Notes: generated from the letters alone by a model not told the origin. Numbered from the stretch's first letter, positions 1-10,572 are shown. The stretch: DNA of 64,000 bases from Enterococcus malodoratus ATCC 43197 (GCF_000407185.1 NZ_KE136481.1:513136-577135); one strand, 5' to 3'. Numbers and translations are program-made.

Positions 1-37
1 ATTCTAAAGTTTTCATTTTGTCTGGGAATTAAATTAA

Positions 38-66
38 TGTGCAAGATTTAAAAAAATCGGTATACT
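38..66 (+). promoter_or_regulatory. possible sigma-A promoter
   Basis: A TATACT -10 hexamer lies at 61-66, with a weak -35 (TGTGCA, 38-43) at 17-bp spacing. It would drive the hydrolase gene and probably mprF with a very short leader. The -35 matches the consensus at only three of six positions, so this is tentative. Confidence 0.35.
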
Positions 67-86
67 TATGACTGGTAGGTGATGTT

Positions 87-809
87 GTGAAAAATGAAAA
101 AAAAATTGCTCAAATGAGCGATGGCTCAGAAATCTATTATGAAAAATACGGTCAAGGACCAGCGCTCTTTTTGCTTCATGGTAACGGCGGCAGCGGTCGA
201 TATTTTTCAAAACAATTAAATAGTTTCAGCAAACATTTCAACGTTTATGTCGTTGACAGCCGTGGTCATGGCCGTTCAACCAATACGCAAAAAGAGACGA
301 GCTTCCAATTAATGGCCAACGATCTCGCTACGATTATGGATCAAGAAAAACTTGATCATGCGGATCTTTTAGGTTTCAGTGACGGGGCCAACTTAGCGAT
401 GGTTTTTGCACGTCTTTATCCCAAGAAAGTAGATCACTTAATTTTGAATGCCGGCAATACTGTACCCAGCGGTGTTCGCACAATTCCGCATTTGTTAAGC
501 TATGTACAATACGCGATTGTCCGGGTGGGAGCTTTCGTCGATACAGGAATGAGGAACTTTCTTCCAATTTTACGCTTGCTTTTCCGAGATATCGGTTTGA
601 CCGCAGAAGATTTGAGTCAGATTCAAGCACCAACGTTGGTCATCGTAGGGAAACATGATTCGATTAAAACTCAACATTCCATGTATATCGCACGATCAAT
701 TCCTAATGCAAGTTTTGCGATTGTTTCAGGGCAAGGTCACATGTTCGCACGAAGAAACCCAAAGCGCTTCAATCAGGAAGTCTTACAATTTCTAATCGAG
801 GAGGAGTAA
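87..809 (+). CDS. alpha/beta-fold hydrolase
   Basis: 240-residue soluble protein with the alpha/beta hydrolase layout. It has an oxyanion-hole motif HGNGG (about residues 31-35), the nucleophile elbow GFSDG with Ser98, an Asp in the VGKHD motif (about 190) and a His in GQGHMF (about 217), so the catalytic triad is complete. The substrate cannot be told from sequence. The start is GTG at 87, preceded by TAGGTGAT at 76-83. The gene ends one base before the mprF reading frame, so the two are almost certainly co-transcribed. A link to membrane lipid or cell-envelope chemistry is only an inference from that neighbour. Confidence 0.85.
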   Translation: MKNEKKIAQMSDGSEIYYEKYGQGPALFLLHGNGGSGRYFSKQLNSFSKHFNVYVVDSRGHGRSTNTQKETSFQLMANDLATIMDQEKLDHADLLGFSDGANLAMVFARLYPKKVDHLILNAGNTVPSGVRTIPHLLSYVQYAIVRVGAFVDTGMRNFLPILRLLFRDIGLTAEDLSQIQAPTLVIVGKHDSIKTQHSMYIARSIPNASFAIVSGQGHMFARRNPKRFNQEVLQFLIEEE

Positions 810-813
810 TTTG

Positions 814-3393
814 GTGGAAAAGTTAATTGAATGGTTCAAAGCACATCTAAGCAAGCTTAAAATGATTTTTTTGATTTCAGTTATCATCATTGTATTATTT
901 GAATTATCTAATATCGCGAAAAAGATTTCTTTCAGCCAACTTTCAACTATTTTTAGCGAGATCAGTATTTGGAATATTTTATTAATGGGGCTGATTGGGC
1001 TGATTTCTGTGATACCTATGATCGGTTACGATTTCACATTAAACAGCATTTTGGAACAAAAGCCCAAGAAATTATATATCTTTGAAACCAGCTGGTTAGT
1101 CAATACTTTAAATAACATTGCTGGATTTGGCGGATTCGTAAGTGCGGGATTGCGTTCAGAGTTTTACGGAAAGCAAACTTCTGGGAAAAAAGTTGTACAG
1201 GCTTTATCAAAAATCCTTGTTTTCACTATGTCAGGATTGTCTATTTACGCTTTGCTTTCTTTTTTTCTGGTAATGTTTGACGATCATAATGCCTATTTAC
1301 GTCAATACTGGATTTGGCTGATTGGCGGCGGACTCTATTTTCCAATCATCTTCTGTCTGAGCCTTTTCGGTAAAGGTGAATATCTTGGCGATTTGAAGAG
1401 CTCTCACAGACTTGAATTGATCGCTACCTCTTTTCTTGAATGGACAGGTGTGTTGATCAGTTTCATTTCTACTGGACTTTTAATGGGTGTCAACGTCAGC
1501 ATTCGTGATGTTGTACCGTTATTTATCGCAGCAACAGTCATCGGAATCGTGTCAATGATCCCAGGCGAACTTGGAAGTTTCGACCTGATGATGATTTTTG
1601 GATTATCTGCCCTTGGGACTCCTCGCGAGACCGTAGTAGCATGGCTTTTATTATTCCGACTTTTTTACTATTTTATTCCTTTTGCCATCGGTTTAATTCT
1701 TTTTTTCAAAAACCTTGGTACGACAATCAATACACGCTACAAAGGAATTCCAGTCAGTTTGTCTAAAGAATTAGCGCACAAACTCGAAAGCTTTCTACTC
1801 TATTTTACAGGGATAATGCTCGTTTTATCTGCAACTATACCTGAGGCATTTATTCGCTTGCCATTCTTACAGCGTCTAAATCCGATTCATTCTAGGGTAA
1901 TCGTTGTCTTTCCAGCCATCCTGCTGGGTTTCTTATTGATTGTTTCTGGTCGTGCAATTTCTGCGCGTGTCAAACGAACTTATATCCCAACGATTATTAT
2001 TGTGACGTTTACTTTCCTGTATTCCTTACTTGCAGGTTTTCGTATTTCAACCGGGATCTTCCTCGCACTCTTGTTACTATTTGTTATTTTTTCGAAGAAT
2101 GAGTTATTTAGGGAGCAACTTGTCTACTCTGCCGAATGGGTAACGATTGATGGAATTATTATGGGCGGTTTGACTATTCTGTATATTATTATTGGTGTGT
2201 ACAACAGTCCGAAAACTCATCATCGTCATCATTTACCGGAATTTTTCCTATTCCCAAGTGAACAAATTTGGATTGTTGGCTTTGTCGCAATCTTGATTGT
2301 CTCTTTCATAATCTTGCTATTAATTCGCTTTTTGAAGAACAAACGCATTCAGGTAGGCGAGACACTCGATGAAGAGCGAGTTCAACATATTTTAGAAACT
2401 TATGGCGGTAATCCGGACAGCCAGCTAGTATTTTTAAAGGATAAAAAAGTTTTCTATTATAATGACGGTGAAGAAGATACGGTGTTTTTCCAATTGGCTA
2501 CCTTTAATAATAAAATTTTAGTAATGGGTGACCCTTCTGGGAAATCAAGCGACTTTGAAGCGGCAACAGAGGCTCTAATCAATGAGGTGGATCGCTATAA
2601 TTACTTACCTGTCTTTTACGAAAATAGTGAAGAAATGGTCATGATCCTCCACGAGTTTGGCTATGACTTTATCAAGTTCGGTGAACGGGCCCATGTACAC
2701 CTTCGTGATTTTACCTTGAGCGGAAAGAAAATGAAGGGTCAGCGCGCCAGCTTCAATAAGGTACTTAAAGAAGGCTATCAATTTGAAGTTCTCAAACCAC
2801 CTTTCTCGGTTGAAACTATGAAGTCATTGAAAACAATTTCTGATGAGTGGCTAGGCAGCCGCAAAGAGAAGGGCTTCTCGCTCGGTTTCTTTTCGGAGGA
2901 TTACTTACAACGAGCACCTATCGCTGTGATAAAAGACAGCGATGGTGAAATTGTTGCCTTCGCGAATTTTATGCCAACCTATACAAACGAAATTGGCACA
3001 ATCGATTTAATGCGTCACAGTCCTGAAAAAGCACCTAATGGAACCATGGATTTTCTTTTTATCAATCTTTTCCAATATATGCGCGATGAAATGGGCATCG
3101 AATATTTTGATTTGGGAATGGCCCCTTTAGCCAATGTTGGAACATCTCGAAAAAGTTTTACTCAAGAACGAGTCGCTTATTTGGTTTACAACTTTGGTTC
3201 TCGTTTCTACTCGTTTGGCGGGTTGAAAGAGTATAAGGATAAATATGCGAATGAGTGGCTTCCAGAATATGTTTTGTATTCTCGTGATAGTTGGATCGGC
3301 TACGTTATGATTGCACTATTGATTACCGATAATGCGCCGATTCAAGGTGATAAAAAATACCGTGGCTTTAAACGTTTTATCTTTAGAGATTAG
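814..3393 (+). CDS. mprF: MprF, phosphatidylglycerol lysyltransferase/flippase
   Basis: About 859 residues. The N-terminal two thirds is a series of hydrophobic segments (UPF0104/flippase type, to about residue 505). The C-terminal third is a soluble DUF2156-type aminoacyl-transferase domain (about 515-855). MprF proteins transfer lysine (sometimes alanine or arginine) from charged tRNA to phosphatidylglycerol and move the product to the outer leaflet, which lowers susceptibility to cationic peptides and daptomycin. The length matches the family. Either TTG at 811 or GTG at 814 could start translation. GTG 814 is chosen because it sits 9 nt after the GGAGG core at 800-804. The amino acid specificity cannot be read from the sequence. 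Confidence 0.92.
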   Translation: MEKLIEWFKAHLSKLKMIFLISVIIIVLFELSNIAKKISFSQLSTIFSEISIWNILLMGLIGLISVIPMIGYDFTLNSILEQKPKKLYIFETSWLVNTLNNIAGFGGFVSAGLRSEFYGKQTSGKKVVQALSKILVFTMSGLSIYALLSFFLVMFDDHNAYLRQYWIWLIGGGLYFPIIFCLSLFGKGEYLGDLKSSHRLELIATSFLEWTGVLISFISTGLLMGVNVSIRDVVPLFIAATVIGIVSMIPGELGSFDLMMIFGLSALGTPRETVVAWLLLFRLFYYFIPFAIGLILFFKNLGTTINTRYKGIPVSLSKELAHKLESFLLYFTGIMLVLSATIPEAFIRLPFLQRLNPIHSRVIVVFPAILLGFLLIVSGRAISARVKRTYIPTIIIVTFTFLYSLLAGFRISTGIFLALLLLFVIFSKNELFREQLVYSAEWVTIDGIIMGGLTILYIIIGVYNSPKTHHRHHLPEFFLFPSEQIWIVGFVAILIVSFIILLLIRFLKNKRIQVGETLDEERVQHILETYGGNPDSQLVFLKDKKVFYYNDGEEDTVFFQLATFNNKILVMGDPSGKSSDFEAATEALINEVDRYNYLPVFYENSEEMVMILHEFGYDFIKFGERAHVHLRDFTLSGKKMKGQRASFNKVLKEGYQFEVLKPPFSVETMKSLKTISDEWLGSRKEKGFSLGFFSEDYLQRAPIAVIKDSDGEIVAFANFMPTYTNEIGTIDLMRHSPEKAPNGTMDFLFINLFQYMRDEMGIEYFDLGMAPLANVGTSRKSFTQERVAYLVYNFGSRFYSFGGLKEYKDKYANEWLPEYVLYSRDSWIGYVMIALLITDNAPIQGDKKYRGFKRFIFRD

Positions 3394-3420
3394 CAGCTTC
3401 GTTTTCGAAGTTGCTTTTTT
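3393..3420 (+). terminator. rho-independent terminator of mprF
   Basis: A 9-bp stem (GCAGCTTCG / CGAAGTTGC, one G-U pair) with a TTTT loop is followed by a run of six T. It starts inside the mprF stop region. Confidence 0.85.
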
Positions 3421-3423
3421 GTC

Positions 3424-3452
3424 TTGACAAGCCCAAGGTATCCGTCTAGTAT
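3424..3452 (+). promoter_or_regulatory. sigma-A promoter of the leader/DHQS-like unit
   Basis: A perfect TTGACA -35 (3424-3429) and TAGTAT -10 (3447-3452) are separated by 17 bp. It lies directly after the mprF terminator and about 40 bp before the leader ORF, so it makes an independent transcript. Confidence 0.75.
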
Positions 3453-3491
3453 TAACAACAATATAAATGAAATCAGTTTGGAGCGCTTATT

Positions 3492-3548
3492 ATGACTCAA
3501 TTAATCTCTTTACAACTGAATAATTTTTACTTTAGCTATTTTAGATAG
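3492..3548 (+). CDS. 18-residue aromatic-rich leader peptide
   Basis: A short reading frame with a proper ribosome-binding site (GGAG, 8 nt before ATG). The peptide is MTQLISLQLNNFYFSYFR, and five of its last seven residues are Phe or Tyr (FYFSYFR). It is followed by three hairpins, the last a terminator, which is the layout of a ribosome-mediated attenuator. The clustered Phe/Tyr codons suggest stalling on low charged tRNA-Phe/Tyr. The alternative is a drug-stalled uORF: the N-terminus also resembles ABC-F/ABC ATPase starts, so a remnant of such a leader is possible. It is read here as a regulatory peptide, not an enzyme. Confidence 0.6.
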   Translation: MTQLISLQLNNFYFSYFR

Positions 3549-3563
3549 GTTTGTATTCATGCT

Positions 3564-3710
3564 TCGTGGATACAGACGTTCAAGTTTGTATCTATGATGG
3601 CTAAGGCTTTTCACGCTGACTTTTCGCCACGTAGATGAAAATCTATTGTGGCTTTATGTTTGTATTATTAAAGCTCATTGTAGATTTTCGAATCTATGAT
3701 GAGCTTTTTT
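3564..3710 (+). promoter_or_regulatory. tandem-hairpin attenuator
   Basis: There are three hairpins. A (3564-3597) has two 14-nt arms and a GTTCAA loop. B (3626-3652) has a GAAA loop and a one-base bulge. C (3671-3706) has a 16-bp stem, a TTCG loop and T6, so it is an intrinsic terminator. The 3' arms of A, B and C share ATCTAT-type cores and the 5' arms of B and C share GTAGAT, so the arms can swap partners. This is expected for terminator/antiterminator switching controlled by translation of the leader ORF at 3492-3548. No T-box motif was seen. Confidence 0.65.
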
Positions 3711-3753
3711 CTTTGGCGATTATGCGGCAATAAAAAAAATTGGAGGAATATCT

Positions 3754-4494
3754 ATGAACACTGTACCTAAAATTATGATTAAACCAGATGGTCTTGCCGC
3801 AATCGGTAGTTACGCAACTTCTTTATGGACAAAACGAAAAGTAGTCTTAATTAGTGATCAGAATAATTTCAACACGTACGGAACAAAGATACTTCAATAC
3901 TTGACTATTTTTGGATTTGACGTACAAACTTTACTATTAAATGAATCACTATATACCACTAACACTGCGAGTTTTGTCTATGAATTTCTGACAAGGCAAA
4001 AGTTCTCCTCATCTGATGGTGTCATTGGTCTAGGGGATGACGCACTCTGCCAGTTAAGTGGCTATATTTCAGCAACTTATCTTGGTGGCCTTTCATTGAT
4101 TCAAATACCGACTACTTTGAGCGCTCAACTAACTGTTTGTACCCAAAGAAAAGCATGTTTAATCAATCTTGAGGCTAAATCTTTACAATCAGTAATTACA
4201 AAAACAGATGGAATCATGATTGATACATCTTTGATCGAAAACTTATCTGATGATGAATTATCCGAATGCCAGGCTCTATTGCTCAGATTAGGAATCTCAC
4301 AAGATCACGAGTGCCGACATGAACTACGTAGAATGGCTCGTATTGTTGGTCATCAATTAAACCAAGAAAATTTATTTAATTCACTAGCCATATCCAATCA
4401 ATCTGCTAGTTGGATAAAACTTGGTGATTCCTCGAATACGACTAAAAAAAATCATAGAACGGCACTTTCACTAAAGGTCAAGAAAAATTACTAA
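3754..4494 (+). CDS. shortened 3-dehydroquinate synthase-like protein, probably non-catalytic
   Basis: 246 residues, against about 350-360 for AroB. The N-terminal NAD-binding part is recognisable: an ISATYLGG segment followed by IQIPTT, aligning with the AroB VAATY...IQIPTT region, and a DGVIGLG segment. The family's GGGVxGDxAGF loop is replaced by GLGDDALCQLSGY, and the SSxGGK loop is lost (TVCTQRKA). The C-terminal metal-binding His region is missing. It is therefore unlikely to make dehydroquinate and may be a sensor, a partner or a decaying gene. The RBS GGAGG precedes ATG 3754. Expression appears to be controlled by the attenuator just upstream. The homology call is good; the function is unknown. 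Confidence 0.65.
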   Translation: MNTVPKIMIKPDGLAAIGSYATSLWTKRKVVLISDQNNFNTYGTKILQYLTIFGFDVQTLLLNESLYTTNTASFVYEFLTRQKFSSSDGVIGLGDDALCQLSGYISATYLGGLSLIQIPTTLSAQLTVCTQRKACLINLEAKSLQSVITKTDGIMIDTSLIENLSDDELSECQALLLRLGISQDHECRHELRRMARIVGHQLNQENLFNSLAISNQSASWIKLGDSSNTTKKNHRTALSLKVKKNY

Positions 4495-4500
4495 AACATA

Positions 4501-4531
4501 AAAAGTCTAGGACAAGGTGTCCTAGACTTTA
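4501..4531. terminator. bidirectional terminator
   Basis: AAGTCTAGGACA and TGTCCTAGACTT arms surround an AGG loop, with A and T tracts on both sides. It ends the DHQS-like gene and probably also the convergent gene at 4567. Confidence 0.85.
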
Positions 4532-4566
4532 ATAAACAAAGAATACTGTTTTGAATTAACTTGAAA

Positions 4567-5556
4567 TTACTCTCGTTCTAATTTTTTATTTATTGTTGCC
4601 AAATCAAATGGCTTCCAAAGCTCATTACCACGTGAATCTTCCATTGGTGTATCTCCCTTTGCCTTGACGCAAATCGCATGGTCATCGTGCATTTCCTCAT
4701 TAATGATAATTTTTTCGACTAAGATCCGATGATCCCAGTCACACCCGAAATCATAAATATATTCGATTTTGACGCCTTCACGAAAGTCCTCGTCAATCAC
4801 CTGTTCTTCTTCAGAAAATCGTGACATCTCTAATTCGCTCGGCCCGATCATTTTTGTACGATCGACAAAGAAACTATGCAGATGACTATCCTCCCAATCA
4901 AAAGCAACCTGTAAAATGCGATGCAAACGTCCATACGTAATGTCAGCTGGGATTTGGAGCCTACGCCAAATTGGCGGTTTATATCCTTTTAGATCAACAC
5001 GTATTAAATAGCTCTTCTCCTGATTCTCCGTATGTTTTTTCTTAGGAAACTTCAAAATATTATTAAGGTTGCTTTTTTGGGGAACTTCCTCAAGTTCATA
5101 ATCATGATGACCGTCCGTATAGGAGTCTTCAACTTCAAAATTCCCTTCACGCCATTCGTCCATAATTCCTAATTTTGTTTTTGACCAAAAATTTGGACTG
5201 CTCATACGTGTCAGAAAGGTCGTTTTGTTAAGATAGATAAAATATTGCATATTTTTGCAATCTTTTTCTGTAATGATTCCCTCATGATAAAGCGCACTAT
5301 AGAGGTCTAATAAAATTTGATAGGCATAAAAACTTTCGTCAATAAACAGCGGCATATGCTTCGGCATGTGATGAATCAATGCATCTCTTACAATTTTTTC
5401 ATCCAATAATTTATTACTAAGCTTTCCTTTATCGACAAAACTTAAAAAAAATTCAACTGTGCGAATAAGTCCATCCGGTTCGGCGAGTCCTCCAGCAATA
5501 AAATAATGCATCATGTCTCTAGTCATTCGGTCAAACAACTTATCTAGTTTATCCAT
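4567..5556 (-). CDS. plasmid pRiA4b ORF-3 family protein
   Basis: 329 residues from the ATG at 5556, which sits just after a strong AAGGAGG; an upstream in-frame GTG would place that RBS inside the gene. The C-terminal part (about 180-325) is a pRiA4b ORF-3-like domain, with the typical LKGYKPPIWRR opening and a DWEDSHLHSF motif. The N-terminal 170 residues are helical and unassigned. The molecular role of this widespread family is not established. It is a single gene between two terminators, with no clear link to the neighbouring heat-shock genes. Confidence 0.75.
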   Translation of the reverse strand: MDKLDKLFDRMTRDMMHYFIAGGLAEPDGLIRTVEFFLSFVDKGKLSNKLLDEKIVRDALIHHMPKHMPLFIDESFYAYQILLDLYSALYHEGIITEKDCKNMQYFIYLNKTTFLTRMSSPNFWSKTKLGIMDEWREGNFEVEDSYTDGHHDYELEEVPQKSNLNNILKFPKKKHTENQEKSYLIRVDLKGYKPPIWRRLQIPADITYGRLHRILQVAFDWEDSHLHSFFVDRTKMIGPSELEMSRFSEEEQVIDEDFREGVKIEYIYDFGCDWDHRILVEKIIINEEMHDDHAICVKAKGDTPMEDSRGNELWKPFDLATINKKLERE

Positions 5557-5599
5557 ACGAACCTCCTTCAACACTTATTCTCTTCTTAATAATAGTAAA

Positions 5600-5640
5600 A
5601 GAAAAAAGAGGCTCAATCAATAGAGAATTGATTGAACCTC
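5600..5640 (-). terminator. terminator of dnaJ
   Basis: On the - strand, arms GAGGTTCAATCAAT and ATTGATTGAGCCTC surround a 5-nt loop, followed by TTTTTTC. It lies directly after the dnaJ stop codon. Confidence 0.85.
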
Positions 5641-5645
5641 AAATT

Positions 5646-6809
5646 TTATTTTTTGCCGCCAAAAGCATCTTTCATTTTTCCAAAGAAGCCTTCTTCTTTT
5701 TGTTCAGTAACAGTTTGCCCGCCAGCCTCAGCGAAAGCATACAAAGCTTCACGCTGCTTTTCGTTTAAGTTCTTTGGCGTAATAATCTTCACGGTTACTT
5801 GTTGATCACCATTGGTATTTCCACGTAGTCTTGGTGCCCCTTTACCGCGAAGTCTAAATTTAGCACCTGTTTGCGTTCCAGCTGGCACTTTTAATTTTAC
5901 ATCACCATGAACAGTCGGTACGTTTATTTCATCACCTAATGCGGCTTGCACAAAGCTTAACGGCAAGGTGTAATAAATCTCTGCACCATCACGATCAAAT
6001 ATATCGCTTTGCTTTACTTTAAAGACAACATATAAATCGCCGTAAGGTCCGCTATTAACCCCAGCTTCTCCTTGATCAGCCAAACGCATTTGTTGACCAT
6101 CCTCAACCCCAGCAGGTACTTTAACCTTCACTGTGTGTGGACGTTTTTCGTGACCTGAACCGTGACAAGTTGGACATGGATCTTTAATTTCTTTACCGGT
6201 ACCATGACAAACATCACAAGTTTGACGACTCATAACACGGCCAAGTGGTGTTTGGTGTTCCACATTGATTGATCCGGAGCCGTGACATTTATGACATACT
6301 TCTGGTTGTGTTCCAGGTTTTGCACCATTTCCGTTACACGTGTGGCAAGTTTCTTCACGATTGTATTTAATGTCTTTTTCCACACCAAAAATAGCTTCTT
6401 CAAACTCCAAATTGATTGAGTATTGTAGATCTGCACCCTGTCTTGGAGCTTTCGGATCCGCTTGACGCGAACCACCACCGCCGAAGAAGGACTCGAATAT
6501 ATCTTCAAATCCAAAACCGCCTGCTCCGCCGCCAAATCCACCAGCACCTCCGAAGCCGCCTGCTCCGCCAGCACCAAAGTTCGGATCAGTTCCTGCATGA
6601 CCATATTGGTCATAAGCAGCACGTTTTTGCGGATCACTTAAGATTTCATAAGCCTCAGAAATTTCTTTGAATTTTTCCTCAGCGTCAGCTTCTTTATTAA
6701 TATCTGGATGGTATTGTTTGGAAAGCTTGCGGTATGCCTTTTTTATTTCATCATCCGAAGCACCTTTTTGCACCCCAAGGACTTCGTAATAATCCCGTTT
6801 TGTAGCCAT
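5646..6809 (-). CDS. dnaJ: chaperone DnaJ
   Basis: 387 residues, a type I Hsp40. The order is a J domain with the HPD motif (YHPDINKE, about 33-36), a Gly/Phe-rich stretch (about 78-110), four CxxCxGxG-type zinc repeats (about 145-215) and a C-terminal substrate-binding domain. It stimulates the DnaK ATPase and delivers unfolded clients in the cytoplasm. It follows dnaK but is separated from it by an intrinsic terminator. It therefore depends on readthrough or on its own promoter; a TACAAT -10-like box is seen near 6860 but lacks a good -35. Confidence 0.97.
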   Translation of the reverse strand: MATKRDYYEVLGVQKGASDDEIKKAYRKLSKQYHPDINKEADAEEKFKEISEAYEILSDPQKRAAYDQYGHAGTDPNFGAGGAGGFGGAGGFGGGAGGFGFEDIFESFFGGGGSRQADPKAPRQGADLQYSINLEFEEAIFGVEKDIKYNREETCHTCNGNGAKPGTQPEVCHKCHGSGSINVEHQTPLGRVMSRQTCDVCHGTGKEIKDPCPTCHGSGHEKRPHTVKVKVPAGVEDGQQMRLADQGEAGVNSGPYGDLYVVFKVKQSDIFDRDGAEIYYTLPLSFVQAALGDEINVPTVHGDVKLKVPAGTQTGAKFRLRGKGAPRLRGNTNGDQQVTVKIITPKNLNEKQREALYAFAEAGGQTVTEQKEEGFFGKMKDAFGGKK

Positions 6810-6911
6810 TGGCTTCCCTCCATAATTTCATAGAATCGTTAGTATTGTATCACAATCAAAATCGATACGATACTTTTCTTAGTATTTTTCTAAAGGTTTG
6901 ACCAATCTTGA

Positions 6912-6945
6912 AAGAAAAAAGGCCAAAGTGATGACTTTGGCCTTT
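6912..6945 (-). terminator. terminator between dnaK and dnaJ
   Basis: Arms AAAGGCCAAAGT and ACTTTGGCCTTT with a 4-nt loop are followed on the - strand by TTTTTTC. This should reduce dnaJ expression relative to dnaK. Confidence 0.85.
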
Positions 6946-6958
6946 ACCAACGAATCAA

Positions 6959-8821
<1,863 letters not shown>

Positions 8822-8836
8822 TTAATAGTTTACTTA

Positions 8837-9373
8837 TTATTGAGCCACGATCACCATTGCTGGGCGTAGTACACGATCATGTAGTTGATAACCTTTTTGC
8901 AACACATTAACGACCGTTTCAGGTTTTACATCGTCCTCTGCGGCTACAGTTTGCACTGCTTGATGCAGATTTGGGTCAAAGGCTTCACCTTCGGCTTTGA
9001 TCTCTGTAATACCTTCTTCTTTTAAAGCAACAGTCAGACTTTCAAGTACCATCTCTACACCTTTTTTCAGGCTGGTTCCTTGATCATCATTAACTTCAGT
9101 TGCTAAGGCTCTCTCTAAGTTATCGATCGCTGGTAATAATTTCTTACCAAGATCTTGCGAACGATAGCGAACCAACTGTTCACGTTCATTTTTATTACGG
9201 TTGGACATATTTGCAATCTCAGCGCGAGCTCGCAAAAACTTGTCTTCCATTTCATTGAACTTGCTTGTCAGTTCCTCAACTTCAGAAACTTCCGGAATAT
9301 CAATTTCTTCTGTTGCATTGTCCGTCGTTTCTTCTAATTCTTCTTCGACTTCGTTTTTCTTTTCTTCTGCCAC
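8837..9373 (-). CDS. grpE: nucleotide exchange factor GrpE
   Basis: 178 residues starting with GTG. The acidic N-terminal tail leads into a long coiled coil (about 30-85) and a C-terminal beta domain ending with the family signature HDRVLRPAMVIVAQ. It releases ADP from DnaK. It sits between hrcA and dnaK with about 33- and 48-bp gaps, in the normal HrcA operon order. Confidence 0.96.
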   Translation of the reverse strand: MAEEKKNEVEEELEETTDNATEEIDIPEVSEVEELTSKFNEMEDKFLRARAEIANMSNRNKNEREQLVRYRSQDLGKKLLPAIDNLERALATEVNDDQGTSLKKGVEMVLESLTVALKEEGITEIKAEGEAFDPNLHQAVQTVAAEDDVKPETVVNVLQKGYQLHDRVLRPAMVIVAQ

Positions 9374-9406
9374 TACGCGTACTTCCTTTCTTTTTAGGAA
9401 TCGTTT

Positions 9407-10447
9407 CTAGTGATATAAGTCCAATGAACGATAATAATCATCCAATGCACTGGTTAACTCATATCGAAAGACTTCCAATAACCCAAAGATTTTCGAATAT
9501 GGCATTGAGGTCGGACCCAACAATGCGATTGTTCCTCGACCATGCCCACGAATTTCGTAATTTGCCTGAATCATACTCAAGTGATCAAATAGGTCATTAC
9601 CCATCTCTGTTCCAATTCGAACGTGGATATTATTATCAGCTGGCAGCAATAATTGCGTCAGCTCATCGGAATTTTGCATCAATGAGTACATTGACTTCAC
9701 ATGATTAAAGTCTTGATCCGGGTTGAAATTCAAAATGTTCATCCGTCCGCTTACAAACACTTTATCCTCAAAGGCATCATTCAAAATAACATCAAACAAA
9801 TGACTGATTCCTTCGGTCGTCTGAAAATAGCGATGTAAGATCATCGGAATCTCGGTTCTTAATTTTTGATAAACACTCACCAAGGGCTGCCCTACTAAGC
9901 GATCATTGATGATTCGAACCATTTTCTCCAAGTCTTGACTGTCAACATTTTCGGGTATGCGAAAAACTTGGCTCTCAACATTTCCCTTATCAGTGACAAT
10001 AATGGCCAAAATCTGCCGATCATTCAATGGAACAATTCGAAATCCTGTCAGCGTCCGATCTTTCATTTCAGGACCAAGCGAAAACGCCGTATAGCTAGTA
10101 ACTTGTGAAAGCATTTTTGCCGACTGCTGGATGATATCATCAATTTCATGAATATCATTTTTCAACGATCTGCGAATCTGTGCTACTTCTTGATTACTCA
10201 CCTTTGATGGCGTTAGTAGATAATCCACGTAATAGCGATAGCCTAAAGCCGAAGGAATTCGACCAGATGAAGAATGAGTCTTCTCTAATAAGCCTAATTC
10301 TTCTAAAGCTTTCATATCATTACGGATAGTTGCGGAACTTGCTTTTACGCCTTCTTCCATTAAACTTTTTGACCCAACCGGTTGCCCCGTGTTAGTAAAG
10401 TCTTGGATGATCAAGCTGAGAATCAGTTTTTGTCGTTCTGTTAACAT
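9407..10447 (-). CDS. hrcA: heat-inducible transcription repressor HrcA
   Basis: 346 residues from the second ATG (MLTERQ); it is preferred because the GGA ribosome-binding core lies 8-9 nt upstream, whereas the ATG at 10456 overlaps it. The N-terminal winged helix-turn-helix (about 1-75, with SSATIRNDM) binds CIRCE, and a GAF-like domain and dimerisation region follow. It represses its own operon, with GroEL normally needed for activity. Two CIRCE sites lie just upstream. Confidence 0.96.
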   Translation of the reverse strand: MLTERQKLILSLIIQDFTNTGQPVGSKSLMEEGVKASSATIRNDMKALEELGLLEKTHSSSGRIPSALGYRYYVDYLLTPSKVSNQEVAQIRRSLKNDIHEIDDIIQQSAKMLSQVTSYTAFSLGPEMKDRTLTGFRIVPLNDRQILAIIVTDKGNVESQVFRIPENVDSQDLEKMVRIINDRLVGQPLVSVYQKLRTEIPMILHRYFQTTEGISHLFDVILNDAFEDKVFVSGRMNILNFNPDQDFNHVKSMYSLMQNSDELTQLLLPADNNIHVRIGTEMGNDLFDHLSMIQANYEIRGHGRGTIALLGPTSMPYSKIFGLLEVFRYELTSALDDYYRSLDLYH

Positions 10448-10463
10448 TCTTCTCATCCTTTAG

Positions 10464-10490
10464 TTAGCACTCTTTCTTTTTAAGTGCTAA
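10464..10490. promoter_or_regulatory. CIRCE operator 1
   Basis: TTAGCACTC, nine bases, then AAGTGCTAA: one mismatch from the canonical CIRCE. It lies between the promoter -10 box and the hrcA start, where HrcA binding blocks transcription. Confidence 0.93.
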
Positions 10491-10500
10491 CTCGATTATT

Positions 10501-10528
10501 AATATACCACATCTCCTATAGATGTCAA
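10501..10528 (-). promoter_or_regulatory. sigma-A promoter of the hrcA operon
   Basis: On the - strand TTGACA (10523-10528) and TATATT (10501-10506) are 16 bp apart. The promoter is flanked by the two CIRCE operators. Confidence 0.88.
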
Positions 10529-10545
10529 GGGATAAATGCAAAAAA

Positions 10546-10572
10546 TTAGCACTCTCCGTTAGAGAGTGCTAA
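10546..10572. promoter_or_regulatory. CIRCE operator 2, perfect copy
   Basis: TTAGCACTC, nine bases, GAGTGCTAA: an exact CIRCE match upstream of the -35 box. The hemW stop codon (10569-10571) is inside it. The palindrome extends to GCACTCTC/GAGAGTGC and is followed by T6 on the - strand, so the same DNA can act as the hemW terminator. Confidence 0.93.

Noticed and set aside
3480-3710. T-box riboswitch in the leader of the DHQS-like gene
   Set aside because: No T-box core sequence (GGTGGNACCGCG type) is present; a leader peptide with hairpins explains the structure better.
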